Assembly: GCF_000299415.1 (NCBI RefSeq)
Contig: NZ_AMPG01000001.1
Location: forward strand, 1,178,001-1,242,000
Length of the DNA stretch: 64,000 nt
Direction: 5' to 3'
From: Candidatus Microthrix parvicella Bio17-1
GTDB taxonomy: Bacteria; Actinomycetota; Acidimicrobiia; Acidimicrobiales; Microtrichaceae
The position numbers and the translations under genes were made by a program. Below the pieces are notes generated by a model. It had not been told where the DNA came from, ran no database searches, and saw only the letters and a program-made list of their open reading frames with translations. How positions within the stretch are numbered: the first letter of the stretch is position 1; each line of letters opens with the position of its first letter. Of this stretch, positions 38,156 through 46,773 are shown piece after piece.

Positions 38156-39850
38156 CCCGGATATTGCAGCCGGGTAGCGGGTTGTTGGTGGTTTGACGCG
38201 GCAGGTGCCCCTGCTGGCTGGAAGAATGGAGAGTACGAACAGCTCTATTCGACTAGCGAGAGGAGCACCTGCCAGGTGAATGCTACAGGCGCGTTGTTTG
38301 ATGCCGGGGAACTGATCGGACAGCCCCGCCGCCGGAGTGCTTCGGTGAAGGTCAAGGTGAGCGATGACAAGGTGACCGGGGTGGGCGGGGTGGCGTTGTG
38401 GGGACCGATGTTGGACAACCTGAACCTGGTCGGTGTCGCCGATGGGCGCCGGTTGCGGCCGATCGGGCCTGGCGGCTACACCGGCGGGGAGTGCTATCGG
38501 GCGTTGGTCGAGATCCTGTTGGCCGGAGGCGATTTCTTGTCGGACCGGTCCCTGTTGGATGGGCCGACCCAACAGTTGCGGGGCGCTCACGTGTTGCCCT
38601 CACACGCGACGATGTTCCGGTTTTGTGGCGGAGCCGATTTTGGTCGGGTCCAGAAAGCCGCGGCGGTGAACCGGACGATGTTGGCTCGGGCGTGGGCGTC
38701 GGGTGCGGGACCTTCTGGTGGGATGGTCACGGTTGATCCCGATGCCACGCTGGTCGACACCTACGGGCCGGACAAGGAAGGTTCGAAGTTCTCCTACCGG
38801 GGCGAGGTTGGCTTGTCACCGCTGATCGGGGTGTGTGGTGAGACCGGTGACGTGCTCGCGATCCGTGCCCGGTCTGGGAATGCCCATCCGGGCCGGGACA
38901 ACGCCGGGTTCATTCGAGAGTGTGTGTCGGCGATCCCCGGCCCGGTCCGGGAAACAACGAACCTGTGGGTCCGTGTCGATTCCGCCGGCTACCAACACGC
39001 CGTGTTCGACACCGTCGAGGCGCTGGGTGGGGTGTTCTCCGTGACCGCGCCACAACGGTCCAACGTGAAAGCGAAAGTCCGGGCGTTGGCCACCAACCCT
39101 GACACGCAATGGGTGCCAGCGTTGGCCGGCGAGGCCAAGCGGGGTTCCGAGGTCGCAGAAACACCTTTCGTGATGGGGCAAGGCAAGACCCGGCGCATGT
39201 TGCGGATGATCGTGCGCCGTCAACGCACCAGCGCCGGTGACCAGTTGTCCTTTGATGATCTTGACGGTTGGAGGTTCCATGCGATTGTCACGAACCTTCC
39301 CGCCCTGTTCGCACCCCCAGCAGAGGTCGAGGCCCACCATCGGCTTCGTGGCGGGATCCCCGAGGACACCATCCGGCAACTCAAGGAAGACTTTGGGCTG
39401 ATCCACGCGCCGGTGAAGAACTTCTTCGGGAACTGGTTGTGGTGGCACGCCTCTGTGCTTGCTCACAACACCGCCCGCTGGGTCCGTCACCTCGGGCTGC
39501 CCCCGACGTTCAAACGGTGCCGTGGGAAACGGCTCCGCCTCGCGTTCTTCAATGTCGCAGCACGAGTTGTCAACCACGCCGGCGGCCTCGAGTTGCGGCT
39601 CCCACGATCCCACGCCTGGGCCGACGCGTTCATCGAAGCCCTCACACGCATCCGGGCCCTGCCCGCGTTCGCCTGACCCGGCCAGGCACCCACACACCCA
39701 GACTCAGCCCGGACAACCCGACCACACCACAACCTTCTGCCTCACCGCGCCCCAAAACCAGACAAACACCATTCAACCTCACACCAGAGGCAGCACCCAC
39801 CCAAACCAGTGGCCTACACGCCGTTCAAGAACCGGGCTGCAATATCCGGG
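38156..39850 (+). mobile_element. IS1380-family insertion sequence, copy 2
   Basis: 1,695 bp, by eye identical to copy 1, in the same orientation. The flanking 5-bp direct repeat is TCAGT (38151-38155 and 39851-39855). Both copies chose a TCAG(A/T) target. It separates cbpA from cbpM. The leader inverted repeat is at 38200-38273. Confidence 0.95.
38276..39676 (+). CDS. IS1380-family DDE transposase, copy 2
   Basis: 466 residues, same sequence as copy 1 at 25117-26517, with its own GTG and GAGAGGAG site. Here the reading frame is also open from the cbpA start, so translation from the chaperone gene could run into it without a stop. Confidence 0.92.
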   Translation: MNATGALFDAGELIGQPRRRSASVKVKVSDDKVTGVGGVALWGPMLDNLNLVGVADGRRLRPIGPGGYTGGECYRALVEILLAGGDFLSDRSLLDGPTQQLRGAHVLPSHATMFRFCGGADFGRVQKAAAVNRTMLARAWASGAGPSGGMVTVDPDATLVDTYGPDKEGSKFSYRGEVGLSPLIGVCGETGDVLAIRARSGNAHPGRDNAGFIRECVSAIPGPVRETTNLWVRVDSAGYQHAVFDTVEALGGVFSVTAPQRSNVKAKVRALATNPDTQWVPALAGEAKRGSEVAETPFVMGQGKTRRMLRMIVRRQRTSAGDQLSFDDLDGWRFHAIVTNLPALFAPPAEVEAHHRLRGGIPEDTIRQLKEDFGLIHAPVKNFFGNWLWWHASVLAHNTARWVRHLGLPPTFKRCRGKRLRLAFFNVAARVVNHAGGLELRLPRSHAWADAFIEALTRIRALPAFA

Positions 39851-39878
39851 TCAGTGACTTCGACCCGAGGAGCGGCTG

Positions 39879-40196
39879 ATGGCATCCGAGATCGAGCCGG
39901 CCGAACGCATCGAGTTCGAGGTGTTCTCCCGGGTGTGTGACCTCCATCCCGAGCTGGTCGAACGTTTCATCGTTCTCGGACTCCTCGAGACCGTCAGCGA
40001 CGACGAGGGCCGGCTCTGGTTTGAACGACGCCAGGTTGCGGCGGTGGGCCGTATTCGTCGACTTCGCTCGGGGCTCGGGTTGAGCTACTCGGCGATCGCA
40101 GTCGTAGCGGAACTGATCGACCGCATCGACGAACTCGAGTCCGAGCTGATGCGCCGTGGCGACCACGAACCGAGCCCTGGAAGAGACCATGCCTGA
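39879..40196 (+). CDS. cbpM: CbpM-like MerR-type chaperone modulator
   Basis: 105 residues: a MerR-like helix-turn-helix fold (FSRVCDLHPELVERFIVLGL, LWFERRQVAAVGRIRRLRSGLGL) with a C-terminal helix. CbpM binds the J-domain of CbpA and inhibits it. Originally its ATG overlapped the cbpA stop (TGATG); IS copy 2 now parts the two, so its expression must rely on read-through or on the IS right end. It overlaps the amidase start by 8 bases. Confidence 0.85.
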   Translation: MASEIEPAERIEFEVFSRVCDLHPELVERFIVLGLLETVSDDEGRLWFERRQVAAVGRIRRLRSGLGLSYSAIAVVAELIDRIDELESELMRRGDHEPSPGRDHA

Positions 40197-41643
40197 CAAC
40201 CCCGCAGACAAGCCGGACACCGGCCCCGTTTGGATGGGTACAGATGACGCCCTCGGCGATCACGACGCCGTTGGGGTTGCCGACCTGATTGCGTCAGGCG
40301 AGATCTCCGCTGCAGAAGCGGTCGACGCGGCCATCGAGCGCGCCGAGCGGGCGGAGCCGCTGATCGCAGCCTTCGCTACGACCGACTTCGACCGCGCCCG
40401 CCGGCGGGCGGGTGGTCCCGTCGAGGGCCGGTTCGGCGGTTTGCCCACCGCCATCAAAGACCAAACAGCGGTGGCCGGGCTGCCCCTTGGATTCGGCTCC
40501 CAAACACTCGCCGACGCAGAACCCTCCGCCACATCGTCGCCGATCACCGAAATCTTCGAAGCGGTGGGCACCATCAGCCTCGGCACCACCACCTTGCCGG
40601 AGTTCGGCCTCACCTCGTCGTCGGATTTCCACCACGGGCCACCGACTCACAACCCGTGGAACCGTGACCACATCGCCGGCGGCTCCTCAAGCGGGGCTGC
40701 CGCCTTGGTCGCCGCCGGAGTGCTACCCCTGGCGCACGGAGGCGACGGTGGCGGCTCGATCCGTATTCCTGCCGCCGCATGCGGGCTGGTCGGCCTCAAG
40801 CCGAGTCGGGGCCGACTTCCCCACGAGAACGATGTCGCTCCGCTGCCCGTGAAGATCTCCGCCTACGGCGTGCTCTCCCGCAGCGTTGCCGATCAGTGTG
40901 CATTTCTGGCGGCCGCGGAACAGCACTTCCCCCAGCCTGCCCTGACGCCGGTCGGCCTCGTCGACCGCCCACTCGACCGGCCCCTGCGCATCGGCGTGTT
41001 AACCACCAGCCCGGTCAACCGAACCCCCTCACCGTCGGTGACCGCTGCGGTCAACGAGACCGCCTCGCTGCTGGAGCATCTTGGCCACCACGTGACCTAC
41101 ATCGACGAGTCAGACGAGGCGACCACCCAGGCGTTTGGTGACGACTTCGTGCTGTACTGGGCCTTCCTCGCCGGAGCCCTCGCCATTGGGGGAAAGAAGC
41201 TGATCAACCCGGCCTTCGACTCGTCAAAACTCACGTCGTTCACCCGGGGACTCGCAGGCCACGCCCGCCGAAACATCCATCTGATTCCTGGCGCGATCCG
41301 GCGGCTCAAGGCGGCGCCGGAGCTCTACCACCAGCAATTTGGAGCATGTGACGTGGTGCTCTCCCCAACCGTGTCAGACCCGGCACCAACCCTGGCCCAC
41401 CTCGGCAAGGACCTCGACTACCAGACCCACATGGACCGCCTGATGCGGTGGGCCGCCTATACCCCGCTCCACAACGTCGTCGGTGCACCCGGCATCCACC
41501 TTCCTGTGGGGCTCGACGCCGACCTCACCTTGCCGGTCGGGGTCCATTTCGCCGCCCGGGTCGGGCAGGAACGACTGCTGTTGGAACTCGCACTCCAGGT
41601 TGAACAGGCCAGCAGCTTCCCGAAGCTCTCCGACTTCGTCTGA
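40189..41643 (+). CDS. amidase (amidase signature family)
   Basis: 484 residues. The Ser-cisSer-Lys triad is visible: Lys90 in LPTAIKDQ, the GGSSSGAAALVAAG segment at 164-177, and Ser190 in GDGGGSIRIPA. It hydrolyses a C-N amide bond; the substrate is unknown. GGAAGAG lies 6 bases before ATG 40189; a longer frame starting at 40156 inside cbpM is not used. It overlaps cbpM and was part of the cbpA-cbpM transcript. Confidence 0.93.
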   Translation: MPDNPADKPDTGPVWMGTDDALGDHDAVGVADLIASGEISAAEAVDAAIERAERAEPLIAAFATTDFDRARRRAGGPVEGRFGGLPTAIKDQTAVAGLPLGFGSQTLADAEPSATSSPITEIFEAVGTISLGTTTLPEFGLTSSSDFHHGPPTHNPWNRDHIAGGSSSGAAALVAAGVLPLAHGGDGGGSIRIPAAACGLVGLKPSRGRLPHENDVAPLPVKISAYGVLSRSVADQCAFLAAAEQHFPQPALTPVGLVDRPLDRPLRIGVLTTSPVNRTPSPSVTAAVNETASLLEHLGHHVTYIDESDEATTQAFGDDFVLYWAFLAGALAIGGKKLINPAFDSSKLTSFTRGLAGHARRNIHLIPGAIRRLKAAPELYHQQFGACDVVLSPTVSDPAPTLAHLGKDLDYQTHMDRLMRWAAYTPLHNVVGAPGIHLPVGLDADLTLPVGVHFAARVGQERLLLELALQVEQASSFPKLSDFV

Positions 41644-41715
41644 CGGGTAGCCGCTTGACCGAAGGCCAAGAGAGGCCCCCGCCGTGCCGGTCGGGCTGCC
41701 TCGGCAACCTGCACC

Positions 41716-42050
41716 GTGCGTTTGGCGGTCAGGTATCGGGGTGCAGCCGTCCTCGTTGTTTTTGTTCATGCGGGAGTGGTGCCGCGGCACGGCCAGGCGA
41801 TCGTGATTCCCGGCCGATCAATGTCCGGCAAAACCACCCTGGTGCGTACCCTCCTGGCCCAGGGGGCCGGCTACATGTCCGACGAGTACGCCGTGATCAA
41901 CCCAACCGGACGAGTCCACCCATACGCTCGCCCGTTGAGCGTCTGGAAACCGACGCTGCGCACCACCGCAGCGGTGGTCGTGCCAGCCATGCTTCGGCCT
42001 CACCCGTGGCTCCTGTTCGAAGGCCGTAACCCGCGTGCCAGACTGAGATC
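41716..42050 (+). pseudogene. remnant of an HPr kinase-like (HprK-type) P-loop protein
   Basis: An open stretch encodes VVFVHAGVV, AIVIPGRSMSGKTTLV and YMSDEYAVINPTGRVHPYARPLSV, the P-loop core of HprK-like kinases that often accompany PqqD-type peptide genes. About 100 N-terminal residues and the whole C-terminal part of such a protein are missing, and the sequence after PLSV is unrelated. I read it as a decayed fragment between the amidase and methyltransferase genes. Confidence 0.5.
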
Positions 42051-42052
42051 TC

Positions 42053-43411
42053 ATGAGAAAACCAAGCCTTCATCAGCTCGGCGAGTCGGCCAAACACTTC
42101 ATCGTCAAGCACCTGCCGGCAGGATCGACCGACCGGCTACGGACCATTCGGGCGGTGGTCCCTGAACGCGTCAGGTCGATCGATGCGCAGGCCCCGCGAC
42201 CTGCCGGCGCGGTGGATGCCAAGCGACTCGCCCGCGAGCTCTCAGTCGAGGAGCTGGCCGACACGGCAGACGCGTATTACCTGAACAACATGGAGGCCAA
42301 GGACCACTGGCTGGCCAAACCGTTCTGGAACGTGGCCGATGCCACCGACACGATGATGGTCCTTGGCCAACTCCTCGCAGGACTCAACCTTTCCCCCGGC
42401 ATGAGGGTGCTCGACTTCGGCGCAGGTAGCGGCTGGATGTCGCGGATGCTGACACAGCTGGGATGTGAGGTGGTGGTCTGCGACGTCTCACCGACAGCGC
42501 TCGAGCTCGCTCGTGAGCTCTACGACCAATATCGCGTTCTGGGCGACAAACCAACGCCCGAGTTTCTTCTCTTCGATGGGGCGACCTTCGACCTCCCCGA
42601 TGCCGACATTGACAGAGTCATCTGCTTCGGCGCCCTGCACCACACCATCAACCCGCAGGAGGTCATCTCCGAGCTTGGACGGGTGCTTCGACCTGGCGGA
42701 CGGGCGGCGTTTGCCGAACCCGGGGCGAATCACTCCATCGACCCCAAGTCCCAGTACGAGATGAAGAACTACACCGTCATCGAGAACGACATCCTCATGC
42801 GCAGCATTGAGCGATGGGCGGCTCAGGCCGGCTTCAAGCCACCACAATTGGCGGTGTTCTCGACCACACCGTTCCACCTCAGCATCGACGACTACGAACG
42901 GCTGCTGGCCGGGCGAGCACCCGGATATCGGCACCTCTATTCCAACCGCGAGTTTCTGAAGCGGCGCCGAATATTCATGCTCCACAAACACGGCGACGAG
43001 ATGGCCGATAGTCGATCGGTCGACTCGCTGAAGGCGACAATCAAGGTGAGCCCGACAACGAAATCGCTCCCAGACAACGAGCCATTGCGCGTGTCGTACA
43101 CCCTGACAAACACCGGGTCCGGCCGATGGCTCCCGTCGTCGGCGCCGGTCGGCCCGGTGCAGCTCGGCGTCCACCTCTACGACCTTGACCGGACGCTGCA
43201 TGACCTGGACCATCACCGGATCGACCTCGGACCCAACGGCGTGATGCCCGGTGACACCATCGAGGGTACCGCTCTGATTCCAAATCCCGGTCCGGGCTCC
43301 TGGCGGCTTCAGTTCGACTTGGTTTCAGACCGTGTCAGTTGGTTTGAAATGGCCGGATCGACCCCGGTGTGGGTTGGGCTTTCAGTTGAAGGCGCCAGCA
43401 CAAAACCATGA
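42053..43411 (+). CDS. class I SAM methyltransferase with C-terminal beta-sandwich domain
   Basis: 452 residues. The central methyltransferase fold has VLDFGAGSGWMSRML (motif I), VVVCDVSPTAL, and FGALHHTINPQEVISELGRVLRPGG. The last ~110 residues (from about 340) look like an Ig/CARDB-type sandwich (PLRVSYTLTNTGSGRWLP, GPVQLGVHLYD). Such methyltransferase-sandwich proteins occur in glycan or cell-surface clusters; the substrate here is unknown. ATG at 42053. Confidence 0.8.
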   Translation: MRKPSLHQLGESAKHFIVKHLPAGSTDRLRTIRAVVPERVRSIDAQAPRPAGAVDAKRLARELSVEELADTADAYYLNNMEAKDHWLAKPFWNVADATDTMMVLGQLLAGLNLSPGMRVLDFGAGSGWMSRMLTQLGCEVVVCDVSPTALELARELYDQYRVLGDKPTPEFLLFDGATFDLPDADIDRVICFGALHHTINPQEVISELGRVLRPGGRAAFAEPGANHSIDPKSQYEMKNYTVIENDILMRSIERWAAQAGFKPPQLAVFSTTPFHLSIDDYERLLAGRAPGYRHLYSNREFLKRRRIFMLHKHGDEMADSRSVDSLKATIKVSPTTKSLPDNEPLRVSYTLTNTGSGRWLPSSAPVGPVQLGVHLYDLDRTLHDLDHHRIDLGPNGVMPGDTIEGTALIPNPGPGSWRLQFDLVSDRVSWFEMAGSTPVWVGLSVEGASTKP

Positions 43412-43421
43412 GTACGTTGCC

Positions 43422-43661
43422 ATGAGCATCTCCGAATCTTCGACCAGCCAGAGGAAGCACGATGCGCCTGCCCCGCCCCCAACGACGTTCCAACCACAAC
43501 CTGCACCTGGTTGCGGCGCTCGCACCCGCCCTGCCGGCGTGATGGAGCAGGAGGCCGCCGCGCCTGAGGCGGCACATACGGTGCAAGTCACTCCTTCGCC
43601 GCTTGCCTTCTTCCACGCGGACGGAACCATCCTCGTCACGGCTTCGAACGAACCCGGCTAG
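43422..43661 (+). CDS. small hypothetical protein
   Basis: 79 codons from an ATG 11 bases after the methyltransferase stop. Rich in Pro, Ala, Gln and Thr, without a recognisable domain or membrane segment. It is kept because it fills the gap before the YihY gene on the same strand, but there is no clear ribosome site and it may not be expressed. Confidence 0.3.
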   Translation: MSISESSTSQRKHDAPAPPPTTFQPQPAPGCGARTRPAGVMEQEAAAPEAAHTVQVTPSPLAFFHADGTILVTASNEPG

Positions 43662-43671
43662 AACTCAGCCA

Positions 43672-44766
43672 GTGTCTGCCGCTCCCCAAGATCAGAGTGA
43701 ACAAAGCGGCAGCCGCATCGCAGCCCTGCAGGCGACCGCCAAGACCCAAATCGCCGTTGCCAACAGATGGGCGAGCAGACTCCGCGAACGGTCCTCGCTC
43801 GTCGATGCGGTATTCGTCATCTACGAACGTGACCGTGTCGCTGCGGGTTCCGTCCTCGGCAGCGCCATCGCCTTTCGGCTCTTTCTCTTCTTCGTGCCCA
43901 CCGTCGTGTTCTTCGTCGGCCTTCTGGGTGCGTTGTCCGGCCACATCGATTCCGAGACCGTGACCAGCACCGCCAGCATCAGCGGCGCGCTCGCCACCCA
44001 GGTGCGCGCTGCGCTGAGCCAGTCGTCAAAGGCGGCATATCTGACCCTGGCCACCGGCTTGTTCCTGATGCTCATGGCCGGTCGGACACTTGCCAACGCG
44101 CTCGTCGCGTCGAGCAGCCTCGTCTGGCTCACCGGCGGAAAGGTCACGGCCAAGGCGAAAGTCATGGCGATCAGCATCGGCCTGATCACCAGCTTGATGC
44201 TCATGGGATTGGTGATGAATCGGATCCGCAGCCAATTCGGCATCGCAGCTGCCGGGATGTCGGTCAGCCTGAGCGCAGCACTGTACGTGGTCGTGTTCGT
44301 TGTCCTCATGGCCGCTCTCCCACGCCGGACCCTCGACCCCGCCGCCATGGTGCCCGGAGCGATTTTTGCGAGTCTCGTGGTACACGGCATGCAGGCCTTC
44401 TCTCAATTTTACCTTCCGGGTCGGCTCTCCGAAGCCTCACAGCTCTATGGCGGCATGGGCGTAGCGGTGGTCACCCTCAGCTGGCTCTTCATCTTCGGAC
44501 GAGCCCTCGCCTTCTCATTCGCCATCAACGCCGCGCTGTTCGATCGCTTCGGAAGCCTGTCGCAGGCGTTGTTTGCGCTACCCGTGCTTCGATCTGCGCG
44601 TCGACGATCCGCCTGGGTGCGGCACCACTTCAGCCTGGACGTCGATGGCCGATCGGTGGAGTCTCACGAGCCAAGTGCGAGCGAGATCGACGACCCTCTG
44701 CTCACCAGCATCGAGACGCTAAGCCAGGTTGAGAGCCCAGACCCTGGCCGCCCAACAAGAATCTGA
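43672..44766 (+). CDS. YihY/BrkB-family membrane protein
   Basis: 364 residues from GTG 43672. About six membrane spans; VLGSAIAFRLFLFFVPTVVF near the N-terminus and the C-terminal LYGGMGVAVVTLSWLFIFGRAL are YihY-family (formerly RNase BN) patterns. A charged tail of ~65 residues follows. Function of the family is not settled; roles in transport or envelope biology are suggested. A start at 43603 is possible but overlaps the small upstream frame. Confidence 0.85.
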   Translation: MSAAPQDQSEQSGSRIAALQATAKTQIAVANRWASRLRERSSLVDAVFVIYERDRVAAGSVLGSAIAFRLFLFFVPTVVFFVGLLGALSGHIDSETVTSTASISGALATQVRAALSQSSKAAYLTLATGLFLMLMAGRTLANALVASSSLVWLTGGKVTAKAKVMAISIGLITSLMLMGLVMNRIRSQFGIAAAGMSVSLSAALYVVVFVVLMAALPRRTLDPAAMVPGAIFASLVVHGMQAFSQFYLPGRLSEASQLYGGMGVAVVTLSWLFIFGRALAFSFAINAALFDRFGSLSQALFALPVLRSARRRSAWVRHHFSLDVDGRSVESHEPSASEIDDPLLTSIETLSQVESPDPGRPTRI

Positions 44767-44863
44767 GCAGTGCGTGCAGGGTACCGATGAGAATTGGCGC
44801 CGTCAGTCGTCTACGTGCGATCCGGTGACCGCGCCATGGCGCACATCAGGGGAGAGGTAACGA

Positions 44864-45429
44864 ATGAGACCACTGCGATACTCGATCAACGTCACGCTCG
44901 ACGGCTGCTGCCATCACGAGGCAGGGCTACCGCCGGACGAAGAGTCGATGCGTTACTGGACCACAGCCATCAGACGGGCCGACGCCCTGCTGTTCGGCCG
45001 GGTGACCTACCAGATGATGGAGTCGGCGTGGCGACAGCCGGCCACGCGCACCTGGCCTGACTGGATGAATGGGAGACCCCGTTCGCCGAAACCATCGACG
45101 GGAAGAAGAAGTACGTCGTGTCGAGCACGCTGAGCTCGGTCGACTGGAATGCCGAGCTACTGCGAGGCGACCTGGGGCAAGCGGTACAACTGCTCAAGCA
45201 GGAGTCAGGCCAGGGCCTGTGGGTGGGCGGCGTGACGCTCCCCTTGGCGTTGGCAGACCTGGGGCTCATCGATGAGTACGAGTTCGTGGTTCAGCCAGTC
45301 CTTGCCGGACACGGGCCGACGTTGCTCGCCGGTCTACGTGAGCGCGTCCAACTTCAACTTGTGGAGCACCAAGAGTTCCGGTCTGGAGCGGTAGCCATGC
45401 GATACCGACCCACGCGAGTTCCGGCTTGA
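44864..45429 (+). pseudogene. dihydrofolate reductase/RibD C-terminal-family protein with a frameshift
   Basis: Two frames together code one RibD_C-type protein. The first (44864 to about 45067) gives RYSINVTLDGC, ALLFGRVTYQMME and TWPDWM. The second continues EWETPFAETIDGKKKYVVSS, GLWVGGVTLPLALADLGLIDEY, VLAGHGPTLLAGL to 45429. The switch needs one extra base near 45064-45069, so one base has been lost, or there is a sequencing error. An intact protein would be about 188 residues. The second half may also be translated from a GTG or ATG inside the gene. Confidence 0.8.
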
Positions 45430-45471
45430 CCGTGCCCCGAACACGCGCACAAATCGACGGGGAAACAGAAA

Positions 45472-45493
45472 GCCCCACTCCGAGAAGTGGGGC
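45472..45493 (-). terminator. Rho-independent terminator (leftward)
   Basis: GCCCCACT pairs with AGTGGGGC around a 6-base loop. Read leftward it is followed by TTTCTGTTT. It sits 17 bases past the 3' end of the tRNA relic, the same arrangement as the terminator after the intact tRNA gene, so it probably once ended tRNA transcription. It could also stop AbiE transcripts. Confidence 0.7.
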
Positions 45494-45510
45494 CTGACCT
45501 GCATCTTCGA

Positions 45511-45560
45511 TGGTGGCGGGGGCAGGATTTGAACCTGCGACCTTCGGGTTATGAGCCCGA
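45511..45560 (-). repeat. 3' fragment of tRNA-fMet (direct repeat, att-like)
   Basis: 50 bases identical to 49432-49481: the anticodon loop, variable loop, T-arm, 3' acceptor strand and CCA of the initiator tRNA. To its right the sequence no longer matches, and the 5' half needed to pair the acceptor stem is missing, so it cannot be a working tRNA. Such 3'-end duplications are the usual scar of integration into a tRNA gene. Confidence 0.85.
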
Positions 45561-45641
45561 TGGTCACCATCCCAGCGCTGCACCACAGCCTCGTTGCCCT
45601 CCGCTCGCGTCCTTGTCGACGCGCGGCCTTCGTGCTGGCCC

Positions 45642-45959
45642 TTAAGCGACGATGCGCTTCAGCAGGTGGCGGTTCTTCGCCACGGACCCCGGGAGGATGC
45701 TGAAATGACCCTGACCGTCATCATCGATGGCGGACACCCGCACAACAGCCGTCGCTTGGCGGTTGCCAGCAAGCAGCATTGCTCCTGGGCGGACACAGCC
45801 GGGGCTGTTGGCGTCGGTCAGAGCGCTCAGTCGCTTGCGCCTGACGAGTCGGCGACCGAAACCAGTCGGAGCCTGGCATCTACGCGAATCAGCTGGCGCT
45901 GATGGCAGCCTCGATCTCGTGGCGATGGCAAGGGTCGCAGGCGGCCCAGCGACGTTCAT
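45642..45959 (-). CDS. doubtful hypothetical frame
   Basis: A 105-codon frame overlapping the abiEii 3' end by 71 bases. Its last ~50 residues (GCVRPGAMLLAGN, FSILPGSVAKNRHLL) look protein-like, and may be the tail of an older gene cut by whatever created this island. The N-terminal part looks random. The rest of 45561-45888 holds nothing else I can support. Confidence 0.25.
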   Translation of the reverse strand: MNVAGPPATLAIATRSRLPSAPADSRRCQAPTGFGRRLVRRKRLSALTDANSPGCVRPGAMLLAGNRQATAVVRVSAIDDDGQGHFSILPGSVAKNRHLLKRIVA

Positions 45960-46773
45960 CTTCGTCGAGGGCTACGAGGAACTCGAATCGTTCTCGGACG
46001 ACTCTCTCCCAGCGTCTGAGGTCCACCGGTTGGGTCAGCTTGCCGATCGAGTCGGGAGCGAAGTCGCCTTCGGATCTGGGTTCGAGAATGTCCGCTGGGT
46101 CGGCCGGTTTGTCGCCGCGGCCATCGTCGACAACGTCACCCCACACCTTGAGTACCCACAGCCGTCGCACGAGAGCTTCGTCCATCGCTCCGGAAGCGAA
46201 TTGAGCGAGGTCATAGACGTCGCGGCCAAGCGCTACGCGCCGGTAGCGAGCGAGCTTCTCCGCGCACGCCTCCGCCTCGGCTATCACGGGAAGCTCCGGT
46301 AGGGCGATCTCGTACACCCGGTGTATAGACAGATGAACGAAGCCGATGCGCTCGGGCCGCAGAATCAGGGGCCGCCGCGCGAACTCCACCGATGTGGCGA
46401 CATCGGGCTGGCCGAGCTGAGGATGTCGGACCTGCATGGTCCAGTGCCGCCCGTCGCCGCGAGTGGACTGGAGCGAATACTGAAACCCGGCGACGCTCGC
46501 ACCATCGATGGACTCGCACACCTCCAGAACGGTGTCGTCATCAGGGGCGACGAAGTCGAGATCCGTGGAGAATCGTCCCCCACTGCCAAGTCGGCACTTC
46601 CGGAGCGCAGTTCCGCCCTTGAACACCAAGGTGCCGTCATCGAAGTGACCGAGCTCGGCCAGTAACCACAGCAGATGATCCTGCGCGACGTCGAGTAGCG
46701 CCGCACCGTAGGTGTCGGCGCGGCCCGCTCCATGTAGTCGAACTAGCGCTTCGGTCAGCGTGCCAGCGGCCAT
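45889..46773 (-). CDS. abiEii: AbiEii nucleotidyltransferase toxin
   Basis: 294 residues from the ATG at 46773. The nucleotidyltransferase motif is FKGGTALRK (about 51-59) with FSTDLDF (69-74), and EKLARYRRVALGRDVYDLAQF is the helix typical of AbiEii/AbiGii (DUF1814) toxins. In AbiE systems this enzyme transfers nucleotides to tRNA and arrests growth upon phage infection. The start overlaps the antitoxin stop (TGATG); a GTG one codon upstream is an alternative. Confidence 0.9.
   Translation of the reverse strand: MAAGTLTEALVRLHGAGRADTYGAALLDVAQDHLLWLLAELGHFDDGTLVFKGGTALRKCRLGSGGRFSTDLDFVAPDDDTVLEVCESIDGASVAGFQYSLQSTRGDGRHWTMQVRHPQLGQPDVATSVEFARRPLILRPERIGFVHLSIHRVYEIALPELPVIAEAEACAEKLARYRRVALGRDVYDLAQFASGAMDEALVRRLWVLKVWGDVVDDGRGDKPADPADILEPRSEGDFAPDSIGKLTQPVDLRRWERVVRERFEFLVALDEDERRWAACDPCHRHEIEAAISAS

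Larger units (their letters stand above)
37253..39879 (+). pseudogene. cbpA: cbpA (DnaJ-family co-chaperone), interrupted near its 3' end by IS copy 2
   Basis: Residues 1-70 are a J-domain with HPD at 34-36. There is no zinc finger, as in CbpA, and the C-terminal domains follow (ERTIQVKIPAGVTDGQTIRL, GDLFLHVTIEPDPRF). The IS entered after codon 301. Without it the protein would be 308 residues, ending in SDFDPRSG, with its TGA overlapping the cbpM ATG. As it stands the frame continues through the IS left end into the transposase, giving an 807-codon fusion frame ending at 39676. Nearly all of the chaperone is kept, so partial function is possible. Confidence 0.88.

Noticed and set aside
24996-39850. 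Composite transposon bounded by the two IS copies
   Set aside because: Each copy has its own matching 5-bp target repeat (TCAGA and TCAGT), so they inserted independently.
44864-45429. Programmed frameshift in the DHFR-family gene
   Set aside because: No slippery heptamer or following structure at the switch; a lost base is simpler.
45511-45588. Second functional tRNA-Met gene
   Set aside because: The 5' half does not pair with the 3' acceptor strand, and the match to the real tRNA stops after 50 bases.
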